DNA of 31,105 bases from JBQTHP01 sp052389755 (GTDB lineage Bacteria; Pseudomonadota; Gammaproteobacteria; Steroidobacterales; Steroidobacteraceae). Positions 1 to 8,749 of this stretch are shown here, piece by piece. The translations under genes were made by a program, and so were the position numbers. Under the pieces are notes generated by a model. The model was not told where the DNA came from. It did not search any database and worked only from the letters and a program-made list of their open reading frames with translations. The DNA lies in assembly GCA_052389755.1 (NCBI GenBank), contig JBQTHP010000196.1:1-31105 (forward strand), in the 5' to 3' direction. How positions within the stretch are numbered: position 1 is the first letter of the stretch; each line of letters opens with the position of its first letter.

Positions 1-2329
1 GCGCGAGCCACTGCACGGCGATGCCCGTCGATTGCTTCAAATCATCATAGCTGAAGTCGTAATCGATCGGCGTGCCGGAGCTCGGCACGCCGGGAATGGC
101 GTCGCGGCCGAAGAAATCCACGTGGCCGGTCGAGAACACGTTGCCGACGTCGAAGAACGCGCTGAAACGGGCCATCGACTGCCACTTCTCCGGCATCGGC
201 AGGATGAGCTCGGTGCGTCCGACGACCTTGAGGTTGCCGCCGTAGGGATTGCCGAAATTATCCTTGGGCCCGAGGCGGCTTTCGCGGTAACCGCGGACGG
301 TATCGGGTCCGCCGCCGAAGAACTGCCGGAACGGCGGCATCGAGGTGGTATCGCCGATATCCGCCCCATAGCCAAGCTCGGCATTGAACGAGAGCGCGAA
401 TCGGCTTCCGAGCGGCACGTATTGCAGAAACTCGTAGTTCGCCACCCAGTACTCGACTTCGCCGCCGGGCACGGCGTACGCGAGCGACAGCGAGTGGCGG
501 GTGCCGCGCGTTGCGAACAGCGCGCGGTTGCGCGTATCGAAGCTCCACCCGCCGATGAGCTCCGCCGTCTTGAACTTGGTGCCGAAGAACCGCACCGTGC
601 CGCTGCTGCCGTCGAAATTGATGAACTCTTCCTCGCGCTCGAACGCATTGCCGTTGTTGCGCACCCAGTCGATTGCCTGCTGCGCGCTGCCGAGCTCGCT
701 CGTCAGGAGCGAGGCGCTCTGCAGCGCAACGCCGAGCTGGACGCTCTGGAACTCGGTGATCGGATACCCGTACGAGAGCCCGGCGGTAATCGTTTCCGAG
801 GAGAAATCGGATGAAGCCGACACGAACTGCGTCACGTCGCGATAGGTCACGGACGTGGTGCGGGCGACTCCGTCGATCGTGGTGTACGGATCGGTATGGG
901 AAAGGCCGTACACCTTCTGATAACGGCCCGAGTTGAGATCGATCGCGAAGCGCTCGCCGGTGCCCATGAAGTTCGAGTCGGCATAGTTGCCGCTCAGGAT
1001 GAAGCTCTGCGACTCGGAGTAGCCGATGCCGCCACCGAGCTGCGCGGAGGGACCCTCCTCCACCTCGAACACCACGTCGACCAGGTCGGGCGAACCGGGG
1101 ACCGGTGTGGTTTCCGTCTCGACCTTCTTCACGTACGGCAGGCGCTGTACGCGCTGCTTCGAGCGCTCGACGGACACGTTCGAGAGCCACGCGCCTTCGA
1201 GCTGGCGCATCTCCCGGCGCAGCACTTCGTCGTTGATCTTGTTCGCGCCCGTGAAGGCGATGTGGCGCACGTAGACGCGATTGCCCGGTTCCACGAAGAA
1301 CGTGATCGCCACCTCCTTCTTGTCGTTGTCGGCAGTGGGGACCGGATCGACTTTGGCGAACGCGTACCCATCCTGCCCCAGGCGATTCTGGATGAGCTCC
1401 TGCGTGGCGGTGATCACCTTGCGCGAAAAGGTCTGTCCCGGCGCAATGAGCAGAAAGCGTCTGAGCTCGGCCTCCGGCACCACGAAGTTGCCCGCAAGCT
1501 TCACGTCGGACACCTTGAACACCTCGCCCTCGTCGACGTTCACGGTGATGAAGATGTCGTCCTTCTCCGGCGCGATGGCGACCTGAGTCGACTCGATGTC
1601 GAAGTTCGCGTAGCCGCGGTCCATGTAAAAGGAGCGCAGCCCCTCGAGATCGCCCTGCAGGGCCTCGCGGGAGTAGCGATCGTCCTGCCGGTACCACGAG
1701 AGCCAGTTGGGCGTCTTCAGCTCGAAGTCTTCGAGGATCTGCTCGTCCGTGAAGCGCTCGTTGCCGACGACGTTGATCTGCCGGATCCTGGCCCGCTTGC
1801 CCTCCTTGATGTCGATCTTCACCTTCACGCGGTTTCCGGGCTGCTCCTCGACGCTGGCGTCGATGCGCACGCCGTACTTGCCGCGACTGAAGTACTGATC
1901 GGTCAGAAACTGCTTCACGTCCTCGAGGACGGAGCGATCGAAGGTCTTGCCGGTGGCAAGGCCCACGTTGCGCAGGCTCTTCTGCAGGTCCTCCGTCTTG
2001 ATGTCCTTGTTGCCGGTGAGCTCGAAGCTTTCGATCGAGGGCCGCTCCACCACGACGACGACGAGCGTCGCGCCGTCGCGGCGCATCTCGACATCGCGGA
2101 AAAACCCCGTGGCGTACAGCGCGCGCACCGCTTCGCGAAGTCGCTGCGGCGTGAGCGAATCGCCGATGTTCACGGGCAGATAGTTGTACACCGTGCCTTC
2201 CGAGACGCGCTCGAGCCCCTCGACGCGGATGTCGCCCACCGTGAAGCGCGGCTCGCCCGTTTCCTGCGCGCCGGCGTGCGCCGCGCAGGCAAGGAGTGCG
2301 AGACCGCTCAGGATCGCACGAGACTTCAT
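1..2329 (-). CDS. bamA: Outer membrane protein assembly factor BamA, C-terminus cut by window edge
   Basis: BamA is the central Omp85 protein of the BAM complex, which folds and inserts beta-barrel proteins into the outer membrane. The frame starts at ATG 2329 with a signal peptide (hydrophobic SGLALLACAA, likely cut near residue 20-22). Five POTRA repeats follow to about residue 420, then the barrel domain, visible by aromatic alternating strands and the VRGYRE motif typical of the L6 loop. About 776 residues are visible. The frame is still open at base 2, reading into the family's last strands (DLKQSTGIAVQWLA), so only a few dozen residues are missing. It lies 25 bases downstream of rseP and is probably co-transcribed, the classical rseP-bamA pair. 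Identity is secure; only the end is unseen. Confidence 0.96.
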   Translation of the reverse strand, partial: MKSRAILSGLALLACAAHAGAQETGEPRFTVGDIRVEGLERVSEGTVYNYLPVNIGDSLTPQRLREAVRALYATGFFRDVEMRRDGATLVVVVVERPSIESFELTGNKDIKTEDLQKSLRNVGLATGKTFDRSVLEDVKQFLTDQYFSRGKYGVRIDASVEEQPGNRVKVKIDIKEGKRARIRQINVVGNERFTDEQILEDFELKTPNWLSWYRQDDRYSREALQGDLEGLRSFYMDRGYANFDIESTQVAIAPEKDDIFITVNVDEGEVFKVSDVKLAGNFVVPEAELRRFLLIAPGQTFSRKVITATQELIQNRLGQDGYAFAKVDPVPTADNDKKEVAITFFVEPGNRVYVRHIAFTGANKINDEVLRREMRQLEGAWLSNVSVERSKQRVQRLPYVKKVETETTPVPGSPDLVDVVFEVEEGPSAQLGGGIGYSESQSFILSGNYADSNFMGTGERFAIDLNSGRYQKVYGLSHTDPYTTIDGVARTTSVTYRDVTQFVSASSDFSSETITAGLSYGYPITEFQSVQLGVALQSASLLTSELGSAQQAIDWVRNNGNAFEREEEFINFDGSSGTVRFFGTKFKTAELIGGWSFDTRNRALFATRGTRHSLSLAYAVPGGEVEYWVANYEFLQYVPLGSRFALSFNAELGYGADIGDTTSMPPFRQFFGGGPDTVRGYRESRLGPKDNFGNPYGGNLKVVGRTELILPMPEKWQSMARFSAFFDVGNVFSTGHVDFFGRDAIPGVPSSGTPIDYDFSYDDLKQSTGIAVQWLA

Positions 2330-2354
2330 GAGAATGTCGCCGCCGGCCATCGGG

Positions 2355-3728
2355 TCAACCGAGCTGCCGCGCGAGATCGTTGAACAGCGCGACACCCATG
2401 AGCAGCACAAGGAGGGCGATGCCGACCTGCTGCCCGAGGGCCTGCGCCCGTTCCGACAGCGGACTGCCCTTGAGCCACTCCACGAGCTGAAACACGATCT
2501 GGCCGCCGTCGAGAATCGGAATGGGCAGAAGGTTCAGGAAGCCGAGGCTCAACGAGATCAGCACGAGAAAGCCGAGGAACGCGCTGAAGCCCGCCTCGGC
2601 GGAGTCGCCGGCGAACTCGGCAATGGACAGCGGCCCGCTGAGATTCTTGAGCGAGACGTGCCCCAGCAGCATTCGCCAGAACAGACGCGCCTGAAGAATG
2701 GTCATGTCCCACGCCTCGAGCCCGGCGCGGGAGAGCGCGGCGAGCGGCGAGAGCTCGGTGCGGGTCAACATCTCGCGCGGGTACTCGACGCCTGCCGGTG
2801 GCTTGACGCGAATGCGTCCGACGCTCTTGCCGCCGACTTTCTCTTCGCCGACGGCCACGCGCAGAGAGCGCTCCGTGCCGCCGCGCTCGTATCGCACGAC
2901 CAGAGTCTGACCGGGGCTTGCGGCGACGCGCTCGACGATGTCGCGGAAGTCTTCCACGACTGCCCCGTCGATCGCGAGGATGCGGTCGCCGCGCGCAAGG
3001 CCTGCGCGCGCGGCCGGCCCGTCCTCGAGTACCTCGCCCAGCACGGGCGGCACGGCCGGAGTCCAGAAATGAAACCCGAGCCCGTCGAACAGCTCCGCCG
3101 GCTCGGTGAGACGCCGGCGCTCGGCACGTTCCGTCACCTCGAGCGTCGCAGCGCGACGCGCGCCGTCCGTCCCGCGCACGTCGAGGCGCACCACGCCGTG
3201 GGCGCTCATGGCATCGAGAAGGGCGAACACCACATCGCGCTGCCCGCCGACGGGCTTGCCGTCGACTGCGACGATCTCGTCGCGAGCGCGCAGGCCGGCC
3301 CGAGCAGCGACGGACTCCTGAGTCACATCGCCGATCACCGCTCTGATCTCGGTGACGCCGCTCACCCACAACATGCCCCAGAGCACGAGCACGGCGAAAG
3401 CGATGTTGAAGGCGGGTCCCGCGAGCAGCACGACGATGCGCTGCCAGGGAGGCTTGCGCGTGAAGGATCGGGCGAGCTCCTGCGGCGCGACCGGACCCTC
3501 GCGCTCATCGAGCAGCTTGACGTAGCCGCCAAGCGGAATCGCGGCGATCACGTACTCCGTGCGATCACGGCCAGCGATCCGCCGCACGAGAGGCTTGCCG
3601 AAGCCGACCGAAAAACGGAGCACCTTGAAGCCGAGCCGTCGCGCGACCCAGTAGTGGCCGAACTCGTGAACCGTCACGAGCAGGCTCACGGCCACGATGA
3701 ACCAGAGGACGTACCACACGACGCTCAT
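2355..3728 (-). CDS. rseP: RseP site-2 zinc metalloprotease (sigma-E regulator)
   Basis: This is an intramembrane protease that cleaves RseA to release sigma-E during envelope stress, and that also removes signal-peptide remnants. The 457-residue product has the HEFGH zinc motif at residues 21-25 in the first membrane segment. Two PDZ domains lie in the periplasm (roughly 110-285), and the third zinc ligand is in the NLLPIPILDGG motif (Asp about 407) in a late membrane segment. Length matches the family (about 450). ATG 3728 overlaps the dxr stop codon by 4 bases (ATGA), indicating translational coupling. Position between dxr and bamA fits the conserved envelope operon. No anomaly was seen. 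Confidence 0.96.
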   Translation of the reverse strand: MSVVWYVLWFIVAVSLLVTVHEFGHYWVARRLGFKVLRFSVGFGKPLVRRIAGRDRTEYVIAAIPLGGYVKLLDEREGPVAPQELARSFTRKPPWQRIVVLLAGPAFNIAFAVLVLWGMLWVSGVTEIRAVIGDVTQESVAARAGLRARDEIVAVDGKPVGGQRDVVFALLDAMSAHGVVRLDVRGTDGARRAATLEVTERAERRRLTEPAELFDGLGFHFWTPAVPPVLGEVLEDGPAARAGLARGDRILAIDGAVVEDFRDIVERVAASPGQTLVVRYERGGTERSLRVAVGEEKVGGKSVGRIRVKPPAGVEYPREMLTRTELSPLAALSRAGLEAWDMTILQARLFWRMLLGHVSLKNLSGPLSIAEFAGDSAEAGFSAFLGFLVLISLSLGFLNLLPIPILDGGQIVFQLVEWLKGSPLSERAQALGQQVGIALLVLLMGVALFNDLARQLG

Positions 3729-4930
3729 GCGATGGCGCTCCGCTGCGACGCACGCAAGTCTTCGATCGCCCCCCGCGCCCGCGCGCGCGCCTCGGTATCG
3801 GCGGCGAGAACGTCATCGAGACTGGAAACGTTTCCCCCGGCCATCGTCTCGAGCACCGTCTCAGTGACCGCGGGGATCCCGGTAAAGTTCAACTGCCGTT
3901 CGAGAAACGCCTGCACCGCGATCTCGTTCGCAGCGTTGAGGATCGCCGGCCGCAAGCCCCCGTCCCGCGCCGCCGCCTGGGCAAGGGCAAGGCACGGGAA
4001 GCGGGCCGGATCGGGCGCGGAGAAATCGAGTCGCCCAACTTTCGCGAGATCGAGAAACGGTGCGCCGGACTCCATTCGCTCGGGCCACGCGAACGCTTGC
4101 GCGATGGGCGTGCGCATGTCGGGTGCACCAAGCTGGGCGAGCACCGAGCCATCGACGTATTCGACCAGGGAGTGCACGACGCTCTGCCGGTGCACGACTA
4201 CCTCGATCCGTTCGGCGTCGAGGCCGAAGAGGTAGCCCGCCTCGATGACTTCGAGTCCCTTGTTCATGAGCGTGGCCGAATCGACGGAGATCTTTCGTCC
4301 CATCACCCAGTTCGGATGCGCGCAGGCCTGTTCCGGCGTCGCATCCTGAAGCGCAGCGGTCGGCCAGTCGAGGAACGGTCCGCCCGAGGCCGTGAGGAGC
4401 ACGCGGCGCACTCCGCTCGGAGACACGCCGCAGGCTGCATCGCGCGGCAGGCACTGGAAGATCGCGTTGTGCTCGCTGTCGATCGGCAGCAGCGTCGCCC
4501 CACCCGTGTGCGCTGCGGCCATCACGAGGGGGCCGGCCATCACGAGCGATTCCTTGTTCGCGAGCAGCAGGCGCTTGCCAGCTCGCGCGGCGGCAAGCGT
4601 CGAGCGCAATCCCGCGGCGCCCACGATTGCCGCCATGACGCAATCTACTTCTGCGAGCTGCGCAAGCTCGATGAGACCCTCCTCGCCGCCGAGCACCCGC
4701 GTGCGCGACTGCGGCGTCGCGGCCAACCGCGCGGCGAAGCCGCCCGCCGCATCGCGATCGGCGAGCGCGACGAAGTCCGGGCGCCATCGGCGCACCTGCT
4801 CGAAAAGGCGCTCGGTGTTGCGGCGCGCGCCGAGACCGACGACACGAAAGCGATCCGGGTGACGCGCGAGCACATCGAGCGTGCTCTCGCCGATCGAGCC
4901 CGTCGATCCGAGCACGACGACGCCGATCAC
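3725..4930 (-). CDS. dxr: 1-deoxy-D-xylulose 5-phosphate reductoisomerase
   Basis: Dxr (IspC) catalyses the first committed step of the MEP isoprenoid pathway, converting DXP to MEP with NADPH and a divalent metal. The N-terminal nucleotide motif GSTGSIG is at residues 8-14. Further family motifs are ANKESLVMAG, the DSEHNA segment with metal and substrate residues, SGGPF, and the HPNWVMGRKISVDSATLMNK stretch. The GTG at 4930 is chosen because it gives 401 residues (family about 400) and overlaps the cdsA stop as GTGA. The frame is open further upstream, but that part lies inside cdsA. Being next to uppS puts early and late isoprenoid steps for cell-wall lipid carrier in one operon. Confidence 0.95.
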   Translation of the reverse strand: MIGVVVLGSTGSIGESTLDVLARHPDRFRVVGLGARRNTERLFEQVRRWRPDFVALADRDAAGGFAARLAATPQSRTRVLGGEEGLIELAQLAEVDCVMAAIVGAAGLRSTLAAARAGKRLLLANKESLVMAGPLVMAAAHTGGATLLPIDSEHNAIFQCLPRDAACGVSPSGVRRVLLTASGGPFLDWPTAALQDATPEQACAHPNWVMGRKISVDSATLMNKGLEVIEAGYLFGLDAERIEVVVHRQSVVHSLVEYVDGSVLAQLGAPDMRTPIAQAFAWPERMESGAPFLDLAKVGRLDFSAPDPARFPCLALAQAAARDGGLRPAILNAANEIAVQAFLERQLNFTGIPAVTETVLETMAGGNVSSLDDVLAADTEARARARGAIEDLRASQRSAIA

Positions 4931-5727
4931 GGGCTCACTCCGAGCGCGGTGAGACCGAGTAGCAGCACGGGCGCCGCGCCCGTCACGCTGTCGATCCGGT
5001 CCATCACACCGCCGTGACCGGGGAACACACTGCCGCTGTCCTTCACGCCGGCGTACCGCTTGAGCAGGCTCTCCGTAAGATCGCCGACGATCGAGAATGC
5101 GACCGCGGCGAGGCACAGCGGTAGAAATTTCGCGACCGGCACACCGAACCAGTGGCTGCCCACGATGGCGACGAGCGCACTCGCGGCGATCCCGCCGATC
5201 GCGCCTTCCCAGGTCTTGCCGGGCGAGACGGCCGGGGCGAGCCGCACGCGCCCGTAGCGGCGCCCGAAAAAGAACGCACCGATGTCCGCGGTCCACACGA
5301 GGACCAGCGCGAAGAGCAACCACTGTGTGCCGAGGTCGAGGTAGAGAATTCGGACGAGCGCGACCCACGCCGGAACGAGAGCGAGAACGCCGGCGAGCGC
5401 CGCCGCAATTGGCGTGACTCGACGAGGCGCGAAGGCGATCCATACCAGCGCGAGCGTCCACCAGATCAGCGCGGCGATGAGAATCGCGTCGAGGCCCTGG
5501 CGCGTCGCCGACAGATTCCACGCCAGGGGCAGCAGCGCCGCGACGAACACTACATACGCTACGCGCGTCCACACGTGCGACGCGCGCAAGAATGCCGACC
5601 ATTCCCACGCCCCCGCGAGCACCGCGACGCTGAGCGCGGCGACGGTCGCACCTCGCGGCAACCACAGCACGACCGTGAGCAGCAGGCTCGCGAGGATCGC
5701 GGCGGTGACGATGCGCGTCTTAAGCAC
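4927..5727 (-). CDS. cdsA: Phosphatidate cytidylyltransferase (CDP-diglyceride synthase)
   Basis: CdsA is an integral inner-membrane enzyme that makes CDP-diacylglycerol from phosphatidate and CTP, the branch point of phospholipid synthesis. The product is almost entirely hydrophobic with about seven or eight membrane segments. It ends with the family signature: LLKRYAGVKDSG followed by FPGHGGVMDRIDS. The GTG at 5727 gives 266 residues, the usual family length, and lies 8 bases inside the end of uppS. The 59 extra residues encoded upstream are Arg/Ser-rich shadow sequence of uppS, so that longer start is rejected. The stop overlaps the dxr GTG start. Confidence 0.93.
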   Translation of the reverse strand: MLKTRIVTAAILASLLLTVVLWLPRGATVAALSVAVLAGAWEWSAFLRASHVWTRVAYVVFVAALLPLAWNLSATRQGLDAILIAALIWWTLALVWIAFAPRRVTPIAAALAGVLALVPAWVALVRILYLDLGTQWLLFALVLVWTADIGAFFFGRRYGRVRLAPAVSPGKTWEGAIGGIAASALVAIVGSHWFGVPVAKFLPLCLAAVAFSIVGDLTESLLKRYAGVKDSGSVFPGHGGVMDRIDSVTGAAPVLLLGLTALGVSP

Positions 5728-6493
5728 GGCGGGCAGCGTCCCCGATCTGGGCCGAAGTCTTGCCGAAGCGCCGCTCGCGGCGCGCGAAGTACGCGAGCGC
5801 CGCTTCGAGCTCCGCCTCGTCGAACTCCGGCCACAGCCGGTCCGTGAAATAAAGCTCGGTGTATGCGAGGTTCCACAGGAGAAAGTTGCTGATGCGCCGT
5901 TCACCGCCGGTGCGAATGAAGAGATCGGGATCGGGCAGCCCGCCGAGCGCGAGCGCCGCGGCGAAGCGGTTGTCGTCGATCTGATCAGCCTTCAACGTTC
6001 CACTCGAACATTCAATCGCAAGCCTTTGCGCAGCTTGACAAATATCCCAACGTCCGCCGTAGCTCACGGCAACCTGCAGTTTCAGACCGCCGTTCGCGGA
6101 CGTCAGCGTCTCGGCCGCGTCCATGCGCTCCTGCAGCCCTGGTGCGAGCGCGCTGCGCTCGCCGATGAACCGCAGCCGCACCGCGTTCGCATGCAGCTCC
6201 GCGACCTCGCGGTCGAGCGCCTCGAGAAAGAGCCCGATCAGGCTCGAGACTTCTTCCTTCGGTCGACGCCAGTTCTCGCTCGAAAACGCGAACAGCGTGA
6301 GTGCGCCGATGCCGCGCCGCGCGCACTGCTCGATGGACATCCGGACCGGAGCGACGCCCGCCTTGTGGCCGGCCACGCGCGGCAGGGCTCGCGCAGCGGC
6401 CCATCGGCCATTGCCGTCCATGACGACAGCGATGTGCTGCGGAAGACTCGCAGCGTCGCGCGCGGACACATTTTGATGATCTTCGCGAGTCAC
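5720..6493 (-). CDS. uppS: (2Z,6E)-farnesyl-diphosphate-specific undecaprenyl diphosphate synthase
   Basis: UppS adds eight cis isoprene units to farnesyl diphosphate to form the C55 lipid carrier for peptidoglycan and O-antigen. The catalytic MDGNGRWA motif holds Asp26. The C-terminal RTGGE and SNFLLWNLAYTELYF motifs are intact. GTG 6493 gives 257 residues, close to the usual 250, and starts 7 bases after the frr stop. An alternative GTG at 6469 (eight codons later) cannot be excluded, since neither has a strong Shine-Dalgarno sequence. The 3' end overlaps cdsA by 8 bases. Confidence 0.93.
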   Translation of the reverse strand: MTREDHQNVSARDAASLPQHIAVVMDGNGRWAAARALPRVAGHKAGVAPVRMSIEQCARRGIGALTLFAFSSENWRRPKEEVSSLIGLFLEALDREVAELHANAVRLRFIGERSALAPGLQERMDAAETLTSANGGLKLQVAVSYGGRWDICQAAQRLAIECSSGTLKADQIDDNRFAAALALGGLPDPDLFIRTGGERRISNFLLWNLAYTELYFTDRLWPEFDEAELEAALAYFARRERRFGKTSAQIGDAARRA

Positions 6494-6500
6494 GGCGCCA

Positions 6501-7058
6501 CTAGACCTGCATGATCTCCTTCTCCTTGCCGGCGAGGAGCTGGTCGATCTCGGCGACGTACTTGTCCGTGAGCTTCTGGATCTCGGTTTCGCCGCGCCGC
6601 TCGTCGTCCTGTGAGACGAGCTTTTCCTTGAGCAGTTCCTTGACGTCCGCCATGACGTCGCGACGCACGTTGCGCACGGCCACCCGCGCATTCTCCGCGT
6701 CGTGCCGGACGACCTTCGTCAATTCGCGGCGACGCTCCTCGGTGAGCGGCGGCATCGGGATGCGGATTACCGTGCCCGCCGTCATCGGCGTCAGGCCGAG
6801 GTCGGACTTGAATATCGCCTTCTCGATCGCCTGCACAGCCGATTTCTCCCAGGGCGACACCACGAGTGTGCGGCCCTCTTCCACGCTGATGCTGGCAATC
6901 TGCTGCAACGGCACCTCGGTGTCGTAGTAGTTCACCTTCAGGTGCTCCACCAGGCTCGGATGGGCACGCCCGGTGCGCAGTTTCTTCATGTCCGCGTGGA
7001 AGTTCTGCACGCATTTCGCCATTCGGGCGATCGCGTCTTTCTTGATGTCTTCGAGCAT
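6501..7058 (-). CDS. frr: Ribosome recycling factor
   Basis: RRF works with EF-G to split post-termination ribosomes. The 185-residue product has exactly the family length. It shows the LRTGRAHPSLVE segment in the first helix, the beta-rich domain II around YYDTEVPLQQIASI, and the long third helix ending in EIDQLLAGKEKEIMQV. It starts at ATG 7058, 13 bases after the pyrH stop. The order tsf-pyrH-frr-uppS is the conserved proteobacterial one. Confidence 0.97.
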   Translation of the reverse strand: MLEDIKKDAIARMAKCVQNFHADMKKLRTGRAHPSLVEHLKVNYYDTEVPLQQIASISVEEGRTLVVSPWEKSAVQAIEKAIFKSDLGLTPMTAGTVIRIPMPPLTEERRRELTKVVRHDAENARVAVRNVRRDVMADVKELLKEKLVSQDDERRGETEIQKLTDKYVAEIDQLLAGKEKEIMQV

Positions 7059-7071
7059 CGTGCGCTCCTGA

Positions 7072-7803
7072 CTAGTCGACCGTCACGATGGTGCCGAGGT
7101 CCTCTCCCCGCACGATGCGGGGCAGGTCGCCGGAGTTGTTGAGGTCGAATACGCGCAGGGGCAGACCGTTGTCGCGGCACATGACGATCGCCGTGGCGTC
7201 CATGACGTTGAGCTTGTCCGCGAGCACCTTGTCGAAGGTCAGTTTCTTGTAGTGCAGCGCCTTCGGATTCGCGACCGGATCGGCGGAGTAGACGCCGTTC
7301 ACCTTCGTTGCCTTCAGGAGCACGTCCGCGTTGATCTCGATCGCGCGCAGCGACGCGGCGGTGTCGGTCGTGAAGAAGGGATTGCCCGTGCCGGCGGCGA
7401 AGATGACGACGCGGCCCTTCTCGAGATGGCGCACGGCCCGGCGCCGGATGTAGTCCTCGCACACCTGGTTGATGCGGATGGCCGACATCACCCGTGCGTG
7501 AAGGCCGAGCGCCTCGAGCGCATCCTGCATGGCGAGCGCATTCATCACGGTCGCAAGCATGCCCATGTGATCGGCCGTCACCCGATCCATGCCGGCGCGC
7601 GCAAGACCGGCACCGCGGAAGATGTTGCCGCCGCCGATGACGGCGGCGACGTGCACTCCCATTTCGACGATCTCCTGGATCTCACCGGCGATCCGCCGCA
7701 GCACCGCCGGGTCGACGCCGTAGTCGGCATCGCCCATCAGCGCCTCGCCGCTCAGCTTCACGAGGATTCGCCGGTACCGGGGTTGCAGCGCTTCTGCGTT
7801 CAT
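7072..7803 (-). CDS. pyrH: UMP kinase
   Basis: PyrH phosphorylates UMP to UDP in pyrimidine synthesis. It is a hexameric amino-acid-kinase-fold enzyme that in gammaproteobacteria is activated by GTP and inhibited by UTP. The 243-residue product has the LVKLSGEALMG nucleotide-binding loop near residues 14-24, the GGGNIFRG glycine-rich motif at about 60-68, and a GTGNPFFTTD segment near residue 140. It sits 23 bases downstream of tsf and 13 bases upstream of frr. It starts at ATG 7803. Confidence 0.97.
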   Translation of the reverse strand: MNAEALQPRYRRILVKLSGEALMGDADYGVDPAVLRRIAGEIQEIVEMGVHVAAVIGGGNIFRGAGLARAGMDRVTADHMGMLATVMNALAMQDALEALGLHARVMSAIRINQVCEDYIRRRAVRHLEKGRVVIFAAGTGNPFFTTDTAASLRAIEINADVLLKATKVNGVYSADPVANPKALHYKKLTFDKVLADKLNVMDATAIVMCRDNGLPLRVFDLNNSGDLPRIVRGEDLGTIVTVD

Positions 7804-7826
7804 TCGCCGGCGGACGCCGCTCCTTT

Positions 7827-8726
7827 TCAGTGTTTGACCGTGCCGCCGGAACGGCTCTTCACCTGAGCCATGACTTCGGCGACGAAATCATCCTGTCGCT
7901 TCTCGATGCCGGCGCCGACCTCGAAGCGCTCGAACGATGTGACTTTCGCCCCCGCCCCCTTCAGCAGCTTCTCGATCGAGACTTCCGGATCCTTCACGAA
8001 GGGCTGGCCGACGAGCGCGATCTCGTTCAGCGACTTGCGCAGGCGGCCTTCGACCATCTTCGCGACGATCTCGGGTGGCTTGCCTTCTCCGCGCGCCTGC
8101 TCCGCGAGAATCTCGCGCTCCTTATCGACCACCACGACCGGGATGTCCGCGAACGAGATGTAACGCGGATTGCTCGCGGCGACATGCATCGCGAGATCGT
8201 GCGCGAGCGCGGCGTTGCCGCCCTCGACCGCAACCAGTGCGCCGATGCGCGTGCCGTGCACGTATGCACCGAGCTGCGTCGGGCCGCTGAGCACGGCGAA
8301 GCGCCGCACACCGATGTTCTCGCCGATCTTCGCGACCAGTGCGCGACGCCGCTGGTCGATCGTCTCGCCGCCGTCGAGCGGCGCCGCGGCGAGGTCGGCG
8401 ACGGAGGCCGGACGGATCGCGAGCGCACGCCGCGCGACATCCTGCGCGAACGCGCGAAAATCCTGCTCGCGCGCGACGAAGTCGGTCTCGCAGTTGACCT
8501 CGACCATGGCCGCCGCGCGGCCGTCCGGCGCGCGTTCGATCACGATCACGCCTTCGGCGGCGATGCGCGTCGCCTTCTTGTCCGCCTTCGCAAGGCCCTG
8601 CTTGCGCATGAGCTCCACGGCCGCGTCGAGATCGCCTTTCGCTTCGACGAGCGCTCTCTTGCACTCCATCATTCCGGCGCCGGTGCGCTCGCGGAGCTGC
8701 TTCACTGCATCTGCTGTGATGTTCAT
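7827..8726 (-). CDS. tsf: Translation elongation factor Ts
   Basis: EF-Ts is the nucleotide exchange factor for EF-Tu. The 299-residue product starts with a UBA-like domain containing the conserved TGAGMMECKRAL motif (residues 15-26). It has the TDFV motif at 81-84, which inserts near the EF-Tu magnesium site, followed by two alpha/beta core subdomains. Length is slightly above the E. coli protein (283). It is 23 bases downstream of rpsB and no terminator-like hairpin is evident between them, so co-transcription from the rpsB promoter is likely. Confidence 0.97.
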   Translation of the reverse strand: MNITADAVKQLRERTGAGMMECKRALVEAKGDLDAAVELMRKQGLAKADKKATRIAAEGVIVIERAPDGRAAAMVEVNCETDFVAREQDFRAFAQDVARRALAIRPASVADLAAAPLDGGETIDQRRRALVAKIGENIGVRRFAVLSGPTQLGAYVHGTRIGALVAVEGGNAALAHDLAMHVAASNPRYISFADIPVVVVDKEREILAEQARGEGKPPEIVAKMVEGRLRKSLNEIALVGQPFVKDPEVSIEKLLKGAGAKVTSFERFEVGAGIEKRQDDFVAEVMAQVKSRSGGTVKH

Positions 8727-8749
8727 CCCGTCAAACCCTCGAGGAAGCG

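Noticed and set aside
2184..4235. A 683-codon open frame on the plus strand opposite rseP and dxr
   Set aside because: It lies wholly antisense to two well-conserved genes, is rich in Arg, Ala, His and Glu as expected from the complement of GC-rich codons, and has no recognisable domain.
4931..5665. Possible N-terminal extension of dxr fused in frame
   Set aside because: The frame is open only because of high GC; the region encodes CdsA in another frame and Dxr length is already complete from GTG 4930.
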